From contig JAKQYG010000206.1 in the NCBI GenBank assembly GCA_023356515.1, forward strand, positions 1-7,300: DNA of 7,300 nucleotides, written 5' to 3'. The stretch's first letter is position 1; the number at the start of each line of letters is the position of its first letter. The notes under the pieces are model-generated. The model was not told where the DNA came from. It saw only the letters and a program-made list of their open reading frames with translations, and made no database searches. Made by a program: the position numbers and the translations under genes. This DNA comes from Trichodesmium sp. MAG_R04. Its GTDB lineage: Bacteria > Cyanobacteriota > Cyanobacteriia > Cyanobacteriales > Microcoleaceae. Of the stretch, positions 1 through 7,167 are shown piece by piece.

Positions 1-3000
1 TGAGTTTTTGGTGTTGTTTGTTCTGAGATTTAACCTGTTTTGGGAGTATAGTTAATTTATCATTACTATATTTCTTATATATTTCTTGGAGAACAAAGCT
101 TCCAGGTGCAACAGCAAGGGACCTTTTACAGTAAATTATAGCTTTATTTTCCTGAACTATGTCTTTCCTCTTTAGGGTTTTTTCTAAGTTATTTATAATC
201 AATTCTAAACCCAAGATATTTCCTGATTTTTCTGCAATATTGAAGCTTTGATCAAAATCTTTTAAAGCTGCTTTATAATTTTGTTGCAAAACGGAAATCA
301 TTCCTCTAGCTTGATAAATTTGAGCCAAATACTTCAGCTCACAATTTTCAATCTGTGAATGTTCAATAGCCTTGTTTAAGTAATCTCTTGCTAAATCATT
401 AGGTTTTTTTGTCATAGAGAATATTTTACCTACGATGTAGAATGCATCCTTTTCTAGTCCTTTTTGCTGAACATTTTCTGCTAAAGATATACTCTTATTA
501 AGATAATATTTATCACTATCCCATTTTTCAGCTCTATCTTTAATGAATTTCCGTAGACTTTCAGAAAAATCACCATTAACTATTGATCTGCTATATAGAA
601 TGTTGTCAATCTGGAATAATATATAAAAAGCTTCAAAGCCATCTGATAGCTGCTCTCTAAAAGAGGACAATTTGACATTAGGAGGTTCATTATCAGCTAT
701 CTCGCAAAGATTTTTCAAACTCTCAATTGCTCGATTATATTGTAGTGGAAGAAGTTCTTTTAAACTCTCTAAACCATCTTGAAGAAACTCTGTTGATTTC
801 TTTTCCTTCTCCCTATTGTTTTGTTTATCCCAAATTTTTGTAGATTCTTCAGGCCTTTTTCTAAATTCAGGCAGTTCACAAATTTTAATTTGGTACAAAA
901 ATGCTAGGAATGCATCACTTAAAAGACCTTTGGCTTGGAGTATCTTGCCAAGGAAACTATACCCAAGTGATTCATTAATCATATTATTAGTATCTTGGCC
1001 AATTTTGATTACACACTCGAATAATTCTTGTGCATCTGTTAGATAGTTTTGTGACTCTAATTTTTGCCCTACATTTCTTAACCTTTGCGCCAATTCTTGT
1101 TTGTCAAAAGTATTATCAAGACTAAACAATAACAATAGAGCTTTTGAGGCATCTTTATCACTTACTAATTCTTTACTTAAATCCTTTATTTGTGTCTTTA
1201 ATTTACTAAGATTTTTAATTTTTCTAGATACAGTATAAAACTCTGCACTTAGTTCAAAAAAATCCAATGCTTTGACTTGGTTTTTTGCTTTAACTTTTTC
1301 ACCTAAAGCAATGAGATGATCTAAGAGATAGCTGTTATTTTTAATTATTTCTTTGTTTTCTCTGAGAACCATTAATATATCTTCAAGCAATCTTAAATTA
1401 GGTTGATTTAGTTTCCCCATAATTTTTACTAGATCACGAGTTCCAATTTTAATTTGTTCGTCATCACTAATTTCTTGACCAATTTTAATTTGTTCGACAA
1501 ACAACCTAGCTGCATGATCTTGCTCTTTTTTATCCGATTTTACTTTGCCCAAGATATTATAACCTATAGCAAGTGATTTCCTATCTTTACTATCTTGAGA
1601 CAGTTTAATTACATACTGAATTACTCTTGTAGAAAATTCCAATTCATTTTTTTTACGAAGTCGGGACCCAACAATTATTAGGTTTTTTATTATGGGGCTG
1701 ATATACGAACTACTTTTAGCATACTTAACTACTACCTTAACTTCTTTTAAAAACTTGTGATAAGCTTGTTTTAATTTATTTTGCTTAATAAATAGCCCAA
1801 TTAAAACCTTCAGTCCATCAATGAAATAGTTGTTGTCTAAAAATTTGCTGACATCAATTTGAGCTTCAAGTATTGTTTTGGCATCCTCAAAGTTTTTCAG
1901 AGATTTTAGTAATTTTCCTAATTGTAAAAGCCAACATATAAACTGCGTTTTATCTATAGAACTAATCTCATACATAGAATACAATTCATTGAATGAATAC
2001 ATACCTGAACGCATTTTACTTTTTTCAAACTGTAATTTAGCTAAATCGTATAACCCTTTAGCAAGAAGTTGATGTTTCTTTTTTACCTTACTGATTTGAT
2101 TGGCAGTCTCTATTACTTTAATAGCTATGTTTGCTAGATCATTATAATGATAATGCTTCAAATAATAACTTAATGAATGAAGCCTTTTGATCAGAAAATT
2201 TATATCTTGTGAATATTTTTTGTTTTTTAAGATAGATTCAAAACTGTTTAAAAACACATCATTATTGTTGAATAAGAAGTCAGGATTCTTTTTCAAAAGT
2301 GTCATGAATCCCGAATTGGAATATCCTCCTAATTGTAGTTTATCTTTATATTTTTCTCCAATCAAACTTTGCTCAAGAAAAGCTGTTATTGCTTCCTCTA
2401 ATCTGCCTATTTTTTCGTATAATAACCCTTTACTATTTAACGCTTTTGCAAGATTTTTCCAGTCATCATTATCCCTATAAATATCAATAGTAATTTTTGC
2501 TGCTTCTATTGCTCGATCAACGTCAGAATATTTATCAGATGCAGACACTGAAAAACTTCTTAATGTACCTACCAAAGGTTCTTTATCTTCTAAATAATTT
2601 CGTAATTTGTAGGTTTGCTTTAGACATTCTAGAGCTTTATCTCTATATTTTTCTTCAGCAATCATATTTTCATTGATTAATAATCCTCCTATCTGTATAG
2701 ATATGATTGCTACCATACGATTGTCTGGAATACTTTTATTAACCTTAATCTTATATTCATAAAGATTTACTAACAAATCTAGTTTTCCTAACATTTTACA
2801 TAACATTTGAAATTTCTTTGCTGAATAACCTAATTCTCTAGATAACTGCTGTTTAAGACTTTTGGAGTAACAAAGTTTATAAGTGTGATCGAGATAGTCT
2901 TGTGCTTCTTCGTTTTTTTCTCGGAGCTTTAGTAAACCATATAGACAAACAATAGATCTAAAATATAAATTGTTAATATCTTTAGAACGAATACATTCTT

Positions 3001-6000
3001 GATAATCTTGTATTGCTAAATCAATTGTTGTCTGAATATTTATTTTTTGAGCAATTAGTTCTTTCCGTGATAATAACACGAAGACAGAATTTCCACGACT
3101 AAACAATGCCTTCTGCAATAATTTTTCGTTATTATTATCCAACTTTCTAGATTGATTCACAGCATTGCTTAGAGACTTTTGAACTATTTCAACTTGGCTT
3201 GGACCGAAACGCTTATGATTTATACCAATTAAGCTTCTCCCAAAATCCTGCTTATGGAACAGTTTTATAAGGGTTTTAATAGTTTTTCTAGATTCTATTG
3301 CTATTGCTCTTCCTAATAGTATCCCAGTTCTCATATACCACTTTATCAAATATTTTTGGCGTTCTTTTTTAGAATGAAGTCTGTTATTAATAACTATTTT
3401 TGCTGCTTTCAACCTTCTTGAAGCATAATATATTTTACTATTGAAACATGAAAATTTTGCTGCTCGCAAACAACAATCTATATATAATTGCCAATATTCT
3501 ATTTTTATAGCTAACCTTCTCACTATTGACAGTGCTTTTTCTGCTTCTTTGCCGTCTAGCTCTCTCTCAAAAAAACAGTTTAATCCTTCAGCTATTTCTT
3601 TCCAATCTTCGTGATTTTCAGGTAAAGTGTTAGAACGCAAAAATCCTAGAAAAGTAGGAAATTCTCTTAGTAAAATATACTGAAATTTTGGCTTAAACGT
3701 TTTTGGCTTCTCTCTTAACTCCTGTTCTTTCTTTTTAACTAACCATTTTAAAGCTTTAATTATATTAGACTTATAATTTTTTAATTCTTCTAATTCATCA
3801 TAAGTTTTATTATTGTCAAACTGTTTAACCTTGCCCATAAAAAATTGGGCATGCTTTTTTCTAAGTTGTTCCTGTTTAGGATACTCTTGCAACTTCTTAA
3901 GAGCAAATGAGTAAATTAGTGAGTGTAATATATAAGCTTCATTATCTTGATCTTTTTTATCTACCAGTGAGAGACTAGAAAGACGCTCTAAAACTGCTGA
4001 ATGTTTTAAATCATCATCAGAGGAATAATTGGGATTGTCATTATTGATAGCTATTACAGCTTTCAGGAAAAATCCTTCTTCAGCAAAAATAGCTAGACTT
4101 ACAAAAAAGTTTCTCTGAGCTTCTGATAAAAGCTTATAACTTAATTCTAAAGAAGCTTCAACACTCCAATCAATTCTTTTGTCTGATTCTCGAAAACCAC
4201 GCGCTGAACGATCTAGTTCTAGCCGTTTTTTTTCATCAAGTAGCGAGCTAACATATTTCTCAAGCATTTCATAATAAAAATTATCTTTGTAGTGCTTTTT
4301 ATAATCCCCTAAAGTACAACCTGAAATTCTGAGAGCGAGTGGGAGATGATCAACAATTTTAATTATCTTTTCTACAAAGGTTTTTTCTCTTGGCTTAAAA
4401 TCTTTACTTCCCATTAATTCCCCAAGTATTTCTAGAGATTCATTAGCTTCTAACTTGGGAATCTCAATTGTAGTACTAGTATTTTTTACTCTTACATACT
4501 GTTCTACACGCTCGGACAAATTTTTATCTCTAGTTGTTACAATGACAGTACACTTATTCTTTTGATTTTTAAATAAATCTCGAAAAAAATTAATTATACT
4601 CTGATCATGGTTCTGATTAATATTATCAAGTATTATGAGAAATTCTTTATCATAAAAATTGTCTTTTATTAAACTTGTAATCTTTCCATCATAAAGATTA
4701 TCTTCATCTAGTTCTATTTTTTTACCTAAAGTGCTGATGATTTTGAAAGCTATACTATCTGCTGTTACTTCTTCAATTGTATATTTTGTTCCAATTATTC
4801 CATCTTTAAAGTGTTCTTTGTCTTCCTTATATTTTTTTGCAAAATGATAAGCAAGGGTTGATTTACCAATTCCAGCTTTGCCAACCAAATAAATAATACG
4901 TGTCTTTTGAGTATTTTGATTTTCAATAAGTTTTTTTTCTATTTCCTTTATTTGCTCTGTTCTACCTTTAAAATTAACAATTGGTGATGTCTCAGGTAGT
5001 TTAAAAATTTTTTGAGAAGAGATGGGGTCAAGTTTAGGAGTTTTTTGTTCCTTTTCTGGAGATTTATTAATGGAAGAAATAACAACAGGTTCCTTTTCCT
5101 GTAGTTGGTGGAGGTTCTCTAAATCTTCCTCCCGGCCTACTAATTTTGTGACGCCACTGCGGGGAAGATTTTGGGGAATGCTCTGAGGCACAGTCGACGA
5201 ACCAAACAATTGACCGCCCTCGTTATCCTGCCAGCGTAGATAAAGCACTGGGCGATACCACTGATTGCCTTCCACACCCATCGCTGCCCGCCCCTGACTC
5301 ACTGCTACCGCTAGAGAATTTTTCTGCCCCAGAGAACGATAAAACTGTTCGGTAAATTTAGTCGCACTGTCAACCCTAACAGAATATTGCATCGCCACCA
5401 CCGCAGGCACCTGATGAGCAATAAGATTTTGAGCAGCACCATTAAACACCGACTTCCCTACTATTGTCATTCCCGACTGACAAGCACTCAAGACCACCAA
5501 AACCACACCTCCAGTTTGATTGTCACCATCACTCAAACCAGACTGGTGTAGCTGATTTCCTAATTCCTCAACACTAATATAATCAGCATCTCCATCCTCA
5601 TCCTCAAACACCAAATATCCTTGGGGTGAGGGCAACTCGGCATTACAGTTTCGGCATCTTTCTACTACAGGTCCACTATTCATTGTTCCACATTCACGGC
5701 AGCGTTTACCAAACAAACCATGTCCGTCAAAATGTAGCACATGGGGCGCTTGTTCTCCCCGATGTTCTGTCAGATAAGTTCTTAACTCTGCAAAAGTCGC
5801 CTTTTCCAGTTGCTTTTGAGAAATATCTCCTTTATCACTAGCAGTTTTCAACCCCTTACCTACAGCTTTTTGTTCCTTTTTGGAAAGCGGTTGCAGGTCA
5901 AGTTTTTCATCGGACGCACCAGAAGAAACCAACAAAACATTGAGTTTGTCTGCTGTCTGTAAGTTAGGAGGAACAGCTGGATAGGCAATATATCGAGAAA

Positions 6001-6484
6001 ATTCTACTTGGCGATGAGAGAGAAAATGTCCGTTGTGTAATAGTTCCCAAGGATAATCTGCCAGTCGCATTTTCTGGACTACATCCGCTTCCAGTTTCAA
6101 CCTCACTACCAGTAATGTAAACTCAGACTCAGCCAAACTGATAGACTGCTTTAACAATTTTTCTACTCTACTACCTGGAGGAAATAAAGAATTGTAAAGT
6201 GCTTGACCAATATTCACCAAATAGTTAGGATGGAAAGTTGAGCGATCACTCCCTAACAAACCTGCTTTCTCCATCCATTCTTGCTCCCCCCCTGCTGAAA
6301 AAAACTCAGAGTTAAAACTAGAAACCTCCAGACTTCTAATTACGGTAATACGCCAGTCGCGTTCAGCATCCAAAAAAGGTAATGATGACTTACTTTCTCC
6401 CTCACCAGCAGGAGACTGAGTAACAATAACCTTAAACTCAGTGGGATTGTCAAGGGGTGAGAGATATAACTCCAGAAGTTTCAT
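1..6484 (-). CDS. CHAT protease - STAND (NB-ARC) NTPase - TPR giant protein, 3' end beyond window
   Basis: One uninterrupted frame of at least 2161 codons begins with ATG at 6484 and is still open at base 1. Residues about 1-420 form a CHAT (caspase-like peptidase) region: PWELLH at 145-150, HFDGHG with the presumed catalytic His255, LSACQSG with presumed nucleophile Cys335, and the typical domain end WYRPVLYLR from 409. A CxxC/CxxC insert (262, 265, 277, 280) lies between His and Cys. A linker of about 80 residues follows. The STAND/NB-ARC NTPase has FKGR (505-508), Walker A GKAGIGKS (535-542), Walker B FLIILDN (615-621), TTR (650-652), HLPLAL (713-718) and a winged helix from about 773 ending near LHSLI (His854). 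From about 870 to the edge the protein is Lys-rich, TPR-like helical repeat; the clearest units are near 1342-1378, 1835-1868 and 2051-2090. No signal peptide or membrane segment is seen, so it is probably cytosolic. Family knowledge suggests a signal-activated protease of a conflict or cell-death system; the trigger and substrate are unknown. No in-frame start exists upstream, because a TAG lies eight codons before the ATG. Confidence 0.95.
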   Translation of the reverse strand, partial: MKLLELYLSPLDNPTEFKVIVTQSPAGEGESKSSLPFLDAERDWRITVIRSLEVSSFNSEFFSAGGEQEWMEKAGLLGSDRSTFHPNYLVNIGQALYNSLFPPGSRVEKLLKQSISLAESEFTLLVVRLKLEADVVQKMRLADYPWELLHNGHFLSHRQVEFSRYIAYPAVPPNLQTADKLNVLLVSSGASDEKLDLQPLSKKEQKAVGKGLKTASDKGDISQKQLEKATFAELRTYLTEHRGEQAPHVLHFDGHGLFGKRCRECGTMNSGPVVERCRNCNAELPSPQGYLVFEDEDGDADYISVEELGNQLHQSGLSDGDNQTGGVVLVVLSACQSGMTIVGKSVFNGAAQNLIAHQVPAVVAMQYSVRVDSATKFTEQFYRSLGQKNSLAVAVSQGRAAMGVEGNQWYRPVLYLRWQDNEGGQLFGSSTVPQSIPQNLPRSGVTKLVGREEDLENLHQLQEKEPVVISSINKSPEKEQKTPKLDPISSQKIFKLPETSPIVNFKGRTEQIKEIEKKLIENQNTQKTRIIYLVGKAGIGKSTLAYHFAKKYKEDKEHFKDGIIGTKYTIEEVTADSIAFKIISTLGKKIELDEDNLYDGKITSLIKDNFYDKEFLIILDNINQNHDQSIINFFRDLFKNQKNKCTVIVTTRDKNLSERVEQYVRVKNTSTTIEIPKLEANESLEILGELMGSKDFKPREKTFVEKIIKIVDHLPLALRISGCTLGDYKKHYKDNFYYEMLEKYVSSLLDEKKRLELDRSARGFRESDKRIDWSVEASLELSYKLLSEAQRNFFVSLAIFAEEGFFLKAVIAINNDNPNYSSDDDLKHSAVLERLSSLSLVDKKDQDNEAYILHSLIYSFALKKLQEYPKQEQLRKKHAQFFMGKVKQFDNNKTYDELEELKNYKSNIIKALKWLVKKKEQELREKPKTFKPKFQYILLREFPTFLGFLRSNTLPENHEDWKEIAEGLNCFFERELDGKEAEKALSIVRRLAIKIEYWQLYIDCCLRAAKFSCFNSKIYYASRRLKAAKIVINNRLHSKKERQKYLIKWYMRTGILLGRAIAIESRKTIKTLIKLFHKQDFGRSLIGINHKRFGPSQVEIVQKSLSNAVNQSRKLDNNNEKLLQKALFSRGNSVFVLLSRKELIAQKINIQTTIDLAIQDYQECIRSKDINNLYFRSIVCLYGLLKLREKNEEAQDYLDHTYKLCYSKSLKQQLSRELGYSAKKFQMLCKMLGKLDLLVNLYEYKIKVNKSIPDNRMVAIISIQIGGLLINENMIAEEKYRDKALECLKQTYKLRNYLEDKEPLVGTLRSFSVSASDKYSDVDRAIEAAKITIDIYRDNDDWKNLAKALNSKGLLYEKIGRLEEAITAFLEQSLIGEKYKDKLQLGGYSNSGFMTLLKKNPDFLFNNNDVFLNSFESILKNKKYSQDINFLIKRLHSLSYYLKHYHYNDLANIAIKVIETANQISKVKKKHQLLAKGLYDLAKLQFEKSKMRSGMYSFNELYSMYEISSIDKTQFICWLLQLGKLLKSLKNFEDAKTILEAQIDVSKFLDNNYFIDGLKVLIGLFIKQNKLKQAYHKFLKEVKVVVKYAKSSSYISPIIKNLIIVGSRLRKKNELEFSTRVIQYVIKLSQDSKDRKSLAIGYNILGKVKSDKKEQDHAARLFVEQIKIGQEISDDEQIKIGTRDLVKIMGKLNQPNLRLLEDILMVLRENKEIIKNNSYLLDHLIALGEKVKAKNQVKALDFFELSAEFYTVSRKIKNLSKLKTQIKDLSKELVSDKDASKALLLLFSLDNTFDKQELAQRLRNVGQKLESQNYLTDAQELFECVIKIGQDTNNMINESLGYSFLGKILQAKGLLSDAFLAFLYQIKICELPEFRKRPEESTKIWDKQNNREKEKKSTEFLQDGLESLKELLPLQYNRAIESLKNLCEIADNEPPNVKLSSFREQLSDGFEAFYILFQIDNILYSRSIVNGDFSESLRKFIKDRAEKWDSDKYYLNKSISLAENVQQKGLEKDAFYIVGKIFSMTKKPNDLARDYLNKAIEHSQIENCELKYLAQIYQARGMISVLQQNYKAALKDFDQSFNIAEKSGNILGLELIINNLEKTLKRKDIVQENKAIIYCKRSLAVAPGSFVLQEIYKKYSNDKLTILPKQVKSQNKQHQKL
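875..1615 (-). repeat. Duplicated 47-residue TPR block, copies offset by exactly 200 residues
   Basis: In the giant protein, residues 1624-1670 (DNA 1475-1615) and 1824-1870 (DNA 875-1015) align over 47 positions without a gap. By hand count 17 are identical, including VIK, QD, GY, LGK and QIKI. Similarity continues weakly upstream for about 27 residues (L, VG, L, N, L aligned). A looser relative, with LLDHLIALGEKVKAKNQ, lies between them. This suggests that several TPR units were duplicated together and then diverged. Confidence 0.6.
1443..1496. repeat. Perfect 18-bp direct repeat inside the TPR coding region
   Basis: CCAATTTTAATTTGTTCG occurs at 1443-1460 and again at 1479-1496, a 36-bp period that keeps the frame. 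On the minus strand it encodes EQIKIG twice, 12 codons apart. It looks like a recent in-frame slippage or duplication at the end of the first copy of the 47-residue block. Confidence 0.75.
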
Positions 6485-6498
6485 AGCTCTATTGGTTT

Positions 6499-6504
6499 TC
6501 TCCT
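6499..6504 (-). promoter_or_regulatory. Ribosome binding site of the CHAT-STAND-TPR gene
   Basis: The minus strand reads AGGAGA here, 14 nt before the ATG at 6484, which is somewhat long spacing. It starts one base after the Trypco2 stop codon, so the two genes are probably translated from one transcript. No other in-frame start lies between this site and the ATG. Confidence 0.55.
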
Positions 6505-6505
6505 A

Positions 6506-6862
6506 TTAGAAATTTGGTTGTGGGCCTTTCATTCCAGCATCAATATTCTTTTTCAATAATTCTGGCCAACGTTCAGGATACTGCTTTTTATAAATGGCCA
6601 AAAGTTGCTCTCTATTCAAAAGAGGGGACAATTTAACTTTTACCTTCTGAACATCATCACGACTGCTTCCTCCTCCCATTTCAAAAACATATATTTTGAT
6701 TCCAGCTTTTCCTTCTTTTTTAACTGTTACTTGTAATTCTAATTCCACAGAATCTACTGCAAAAATAGGAATGTCTGTTTCGCTATCTGGCGACTGGGTA
6801 AGTAATTCCTGTTTGACTTGTTGGATCAACTCTGTTAGGCCAATCAAATTTTCGTTGTTCAT
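6506..6862 (-). CDS. Trypco2-family (trypsin-co-occurring domain 2) protein
   Basis: This 118-residue protein matches the Trypco2 pattern as I know it. It has an N-terminal amphipathic helix (about 6-22, GLTELIQQVKQELL), then F.V..VELELQVTV (34-47), a KEG.AGIKIYVFEMGGG block (49-65), and a charged strand DVQKVKVKLSP (70-80). The family was defined by its genomic association with trypsin-like and CHAT peptidases and STAND NTPases in NTP-dependent conflict systems; its biochemical role is not established. Residues 83-118 extend past the core with a basic, aromatic tail (YPERWPELLKK, ending GPQPNF) that I do not recognise. There is no signal peptide or membrane segment. The gene stops 21 bp before the CHAT-STAND-TPR start, which points to an operon and a functional partnership. 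The Shine-Dalgarno is weak: only AGAG about 8 nt before the ATG. The next Met (residue 62) would delete most of the domain, so this start is preferred. Confidence 0.88.
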   Translation of the reverse strand: MNNENLIGLTELIQQVKQELLTQSPDSETDIPIFAVDSVELELQVTVKKEGKAGIKIYVFEMGGGSSRDDVQKVKVKLSPLLNREQLLAIYKKQYPERWPELLKKNIDAGMKGPQPNF

Positions 6863-6925
6863 GTTTGACTCTACAATACAATTTGTGTTGACAAAGGATT
6901 CGTGGTTTATAGAAGTTGTTCAGCA

Positions 6926-6955
6926 ATTATACAATTAACTCTCCTGGATAATTAA
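6926..6955 (-). promoter_or_regulatory. Candidate promoter of the Trypco2/CHAT operon
   Basis: On the minus strand a perfect -10 hexamer TATAAT (6926-6931) lies about 65 nt upstream of the Trypco2 start. An 18-nt spacer separates it from TTAATT (6950-6955), a weak -35 with three of six consensus matches. The transcript would begin near 6919 with a leader of about 57 nt. The surroundings are AT-rich, so a chance TATAAT is possible. AATTAAC occurs twice, at 6933-6939 and 6950-6956 on the plus strand, overlapping the spacer and -35. This could be an operator but is unsupported beyond the repeat itself. Confidence 0.4.
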
Positions 6956-7000
6956 CAATTATTAGAGTTGTTAGGAAATAAGATAAAATAATTAAAGAAG

Positions 7001-7104
7001 AAATTAGCCAGAAAAATGCTAAATATTGAACGAGCCTTAAAACAAGACAGGTAATGCCTCCAATATTCCTTTTAGCTACGCTATAATTTCAAATTGGCTT
7101 ATTT
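7001..7104. repeat. Imperfect inverted repeat flanking the transposase remnant
   Basis: AAATTAGCCA (7001-7010) and TGGCTTATTT (7095-7104) are reverse complements at 9 of 10 positions and bracket the transposase-like start at 7016. They may be degraded ends of a collapsed insertion element of about 104 bp. A second inverted pair, AGAAGAAAT (6996-7004) and ATTTCTTCT (7130-7138), is exact over 9 bp but overlaps the first, so the element boundary is ambiguous. No target-site duplication was identified. In AT-rich DNA such pairs can arise by chance. Confidence 0.2.
7016..7054 (+). pseudogene. N-terminal remnant of an IS transposase (12 codons, then stop)
   Basis: The plus strand reads ATG, then a peptide MLNIERALKQDR, then TAA. 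From memory, this resembles the first residues of a cyanobacterial DDE-transposase group (IS5-like, beginning M-L-x-I-E-x-A-L-K-Q-x-R and usually continuing L-L-R-A-L-T-G-L). Nothing resembling that continuation follows in any frame, so the match ends where the reading frame breaks. The most likely explanation is an old insertion that lost nearly its whole body, or a non-autonomous derivative keeping only the end. The match is only 12 residues long and could not be checked by search; a chance small ORF is the alternative. Confidence 0.4.
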
Positions 7105-7167
7105 TTTTCCTGTAGTTAATTCCCTACTTATTTCTTCTCCTTCTATATATTCTTATGCTAGGCAAAA

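Larger units (their letters stand above)
6863..7167. other. Intergenic region of 305 bp
   Basis: This AT-rich stretch separates the unrecognised right-edge gene from the Trypco2 start. It holds the candidate promoter (6926-6955), a loose direct repeat (6907-6920 and 6959-6972, 11 of 14 positions alike), and a transposase-like remnant (7016-7054) flanked by a short imperfect inverted repeat. I see no convincing intrinsic terminator after the gene that ends at 7168, so read-through into the Trypco2 operon cannot be excluded. No tRNA, small RNA or riboswitch could be recognised. Confidence 0.6.

Noticed and set aside
816..2480. Plus-strand ORFs at 816-1046, 1878-2072 and 2187-2480
   Set aside because: They lie antisense inside the continuous minus-strand TPR frame, and show no recognisable domains or good ribosome binding sites.
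5626..5841. Plus-strand ORF of 71 codons
   Set aside because: It is antisense to the CHAT active-site region (His255 and the four-Cys insert), which is clearly the coding strand.
6244..6251. HIP1-like octamer (GCGATCAC)
   Set aside because: It differs from the cyanobacterial HIP1 palindrome GCGATCGC and is a single occurrence within coding sequence.
1..6484. Possible frameshift or two separate genes at the composition step near 5070
   Set aside because: The frame stays open through the step and the codon phase at base 1 agrees with the start at 6484, so a single gene is supported.
6696..6938. Plus-strand ORF of 80 codons over the Trypco2 gene
   Set aside because: Its frame mirrors the well-supported Trypco2 coding sequence and crosses the candidate promoter; there is no family resemblance.
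7110..7131. Hairpin GTAG/CTAC as a terminator
   Set aside because: The stem is only 4 bp, and on the minus strand it is followed by an A-rich rather than a T-rich tract, so it cannot act as an intrinsic terminator for the right-edge gene.
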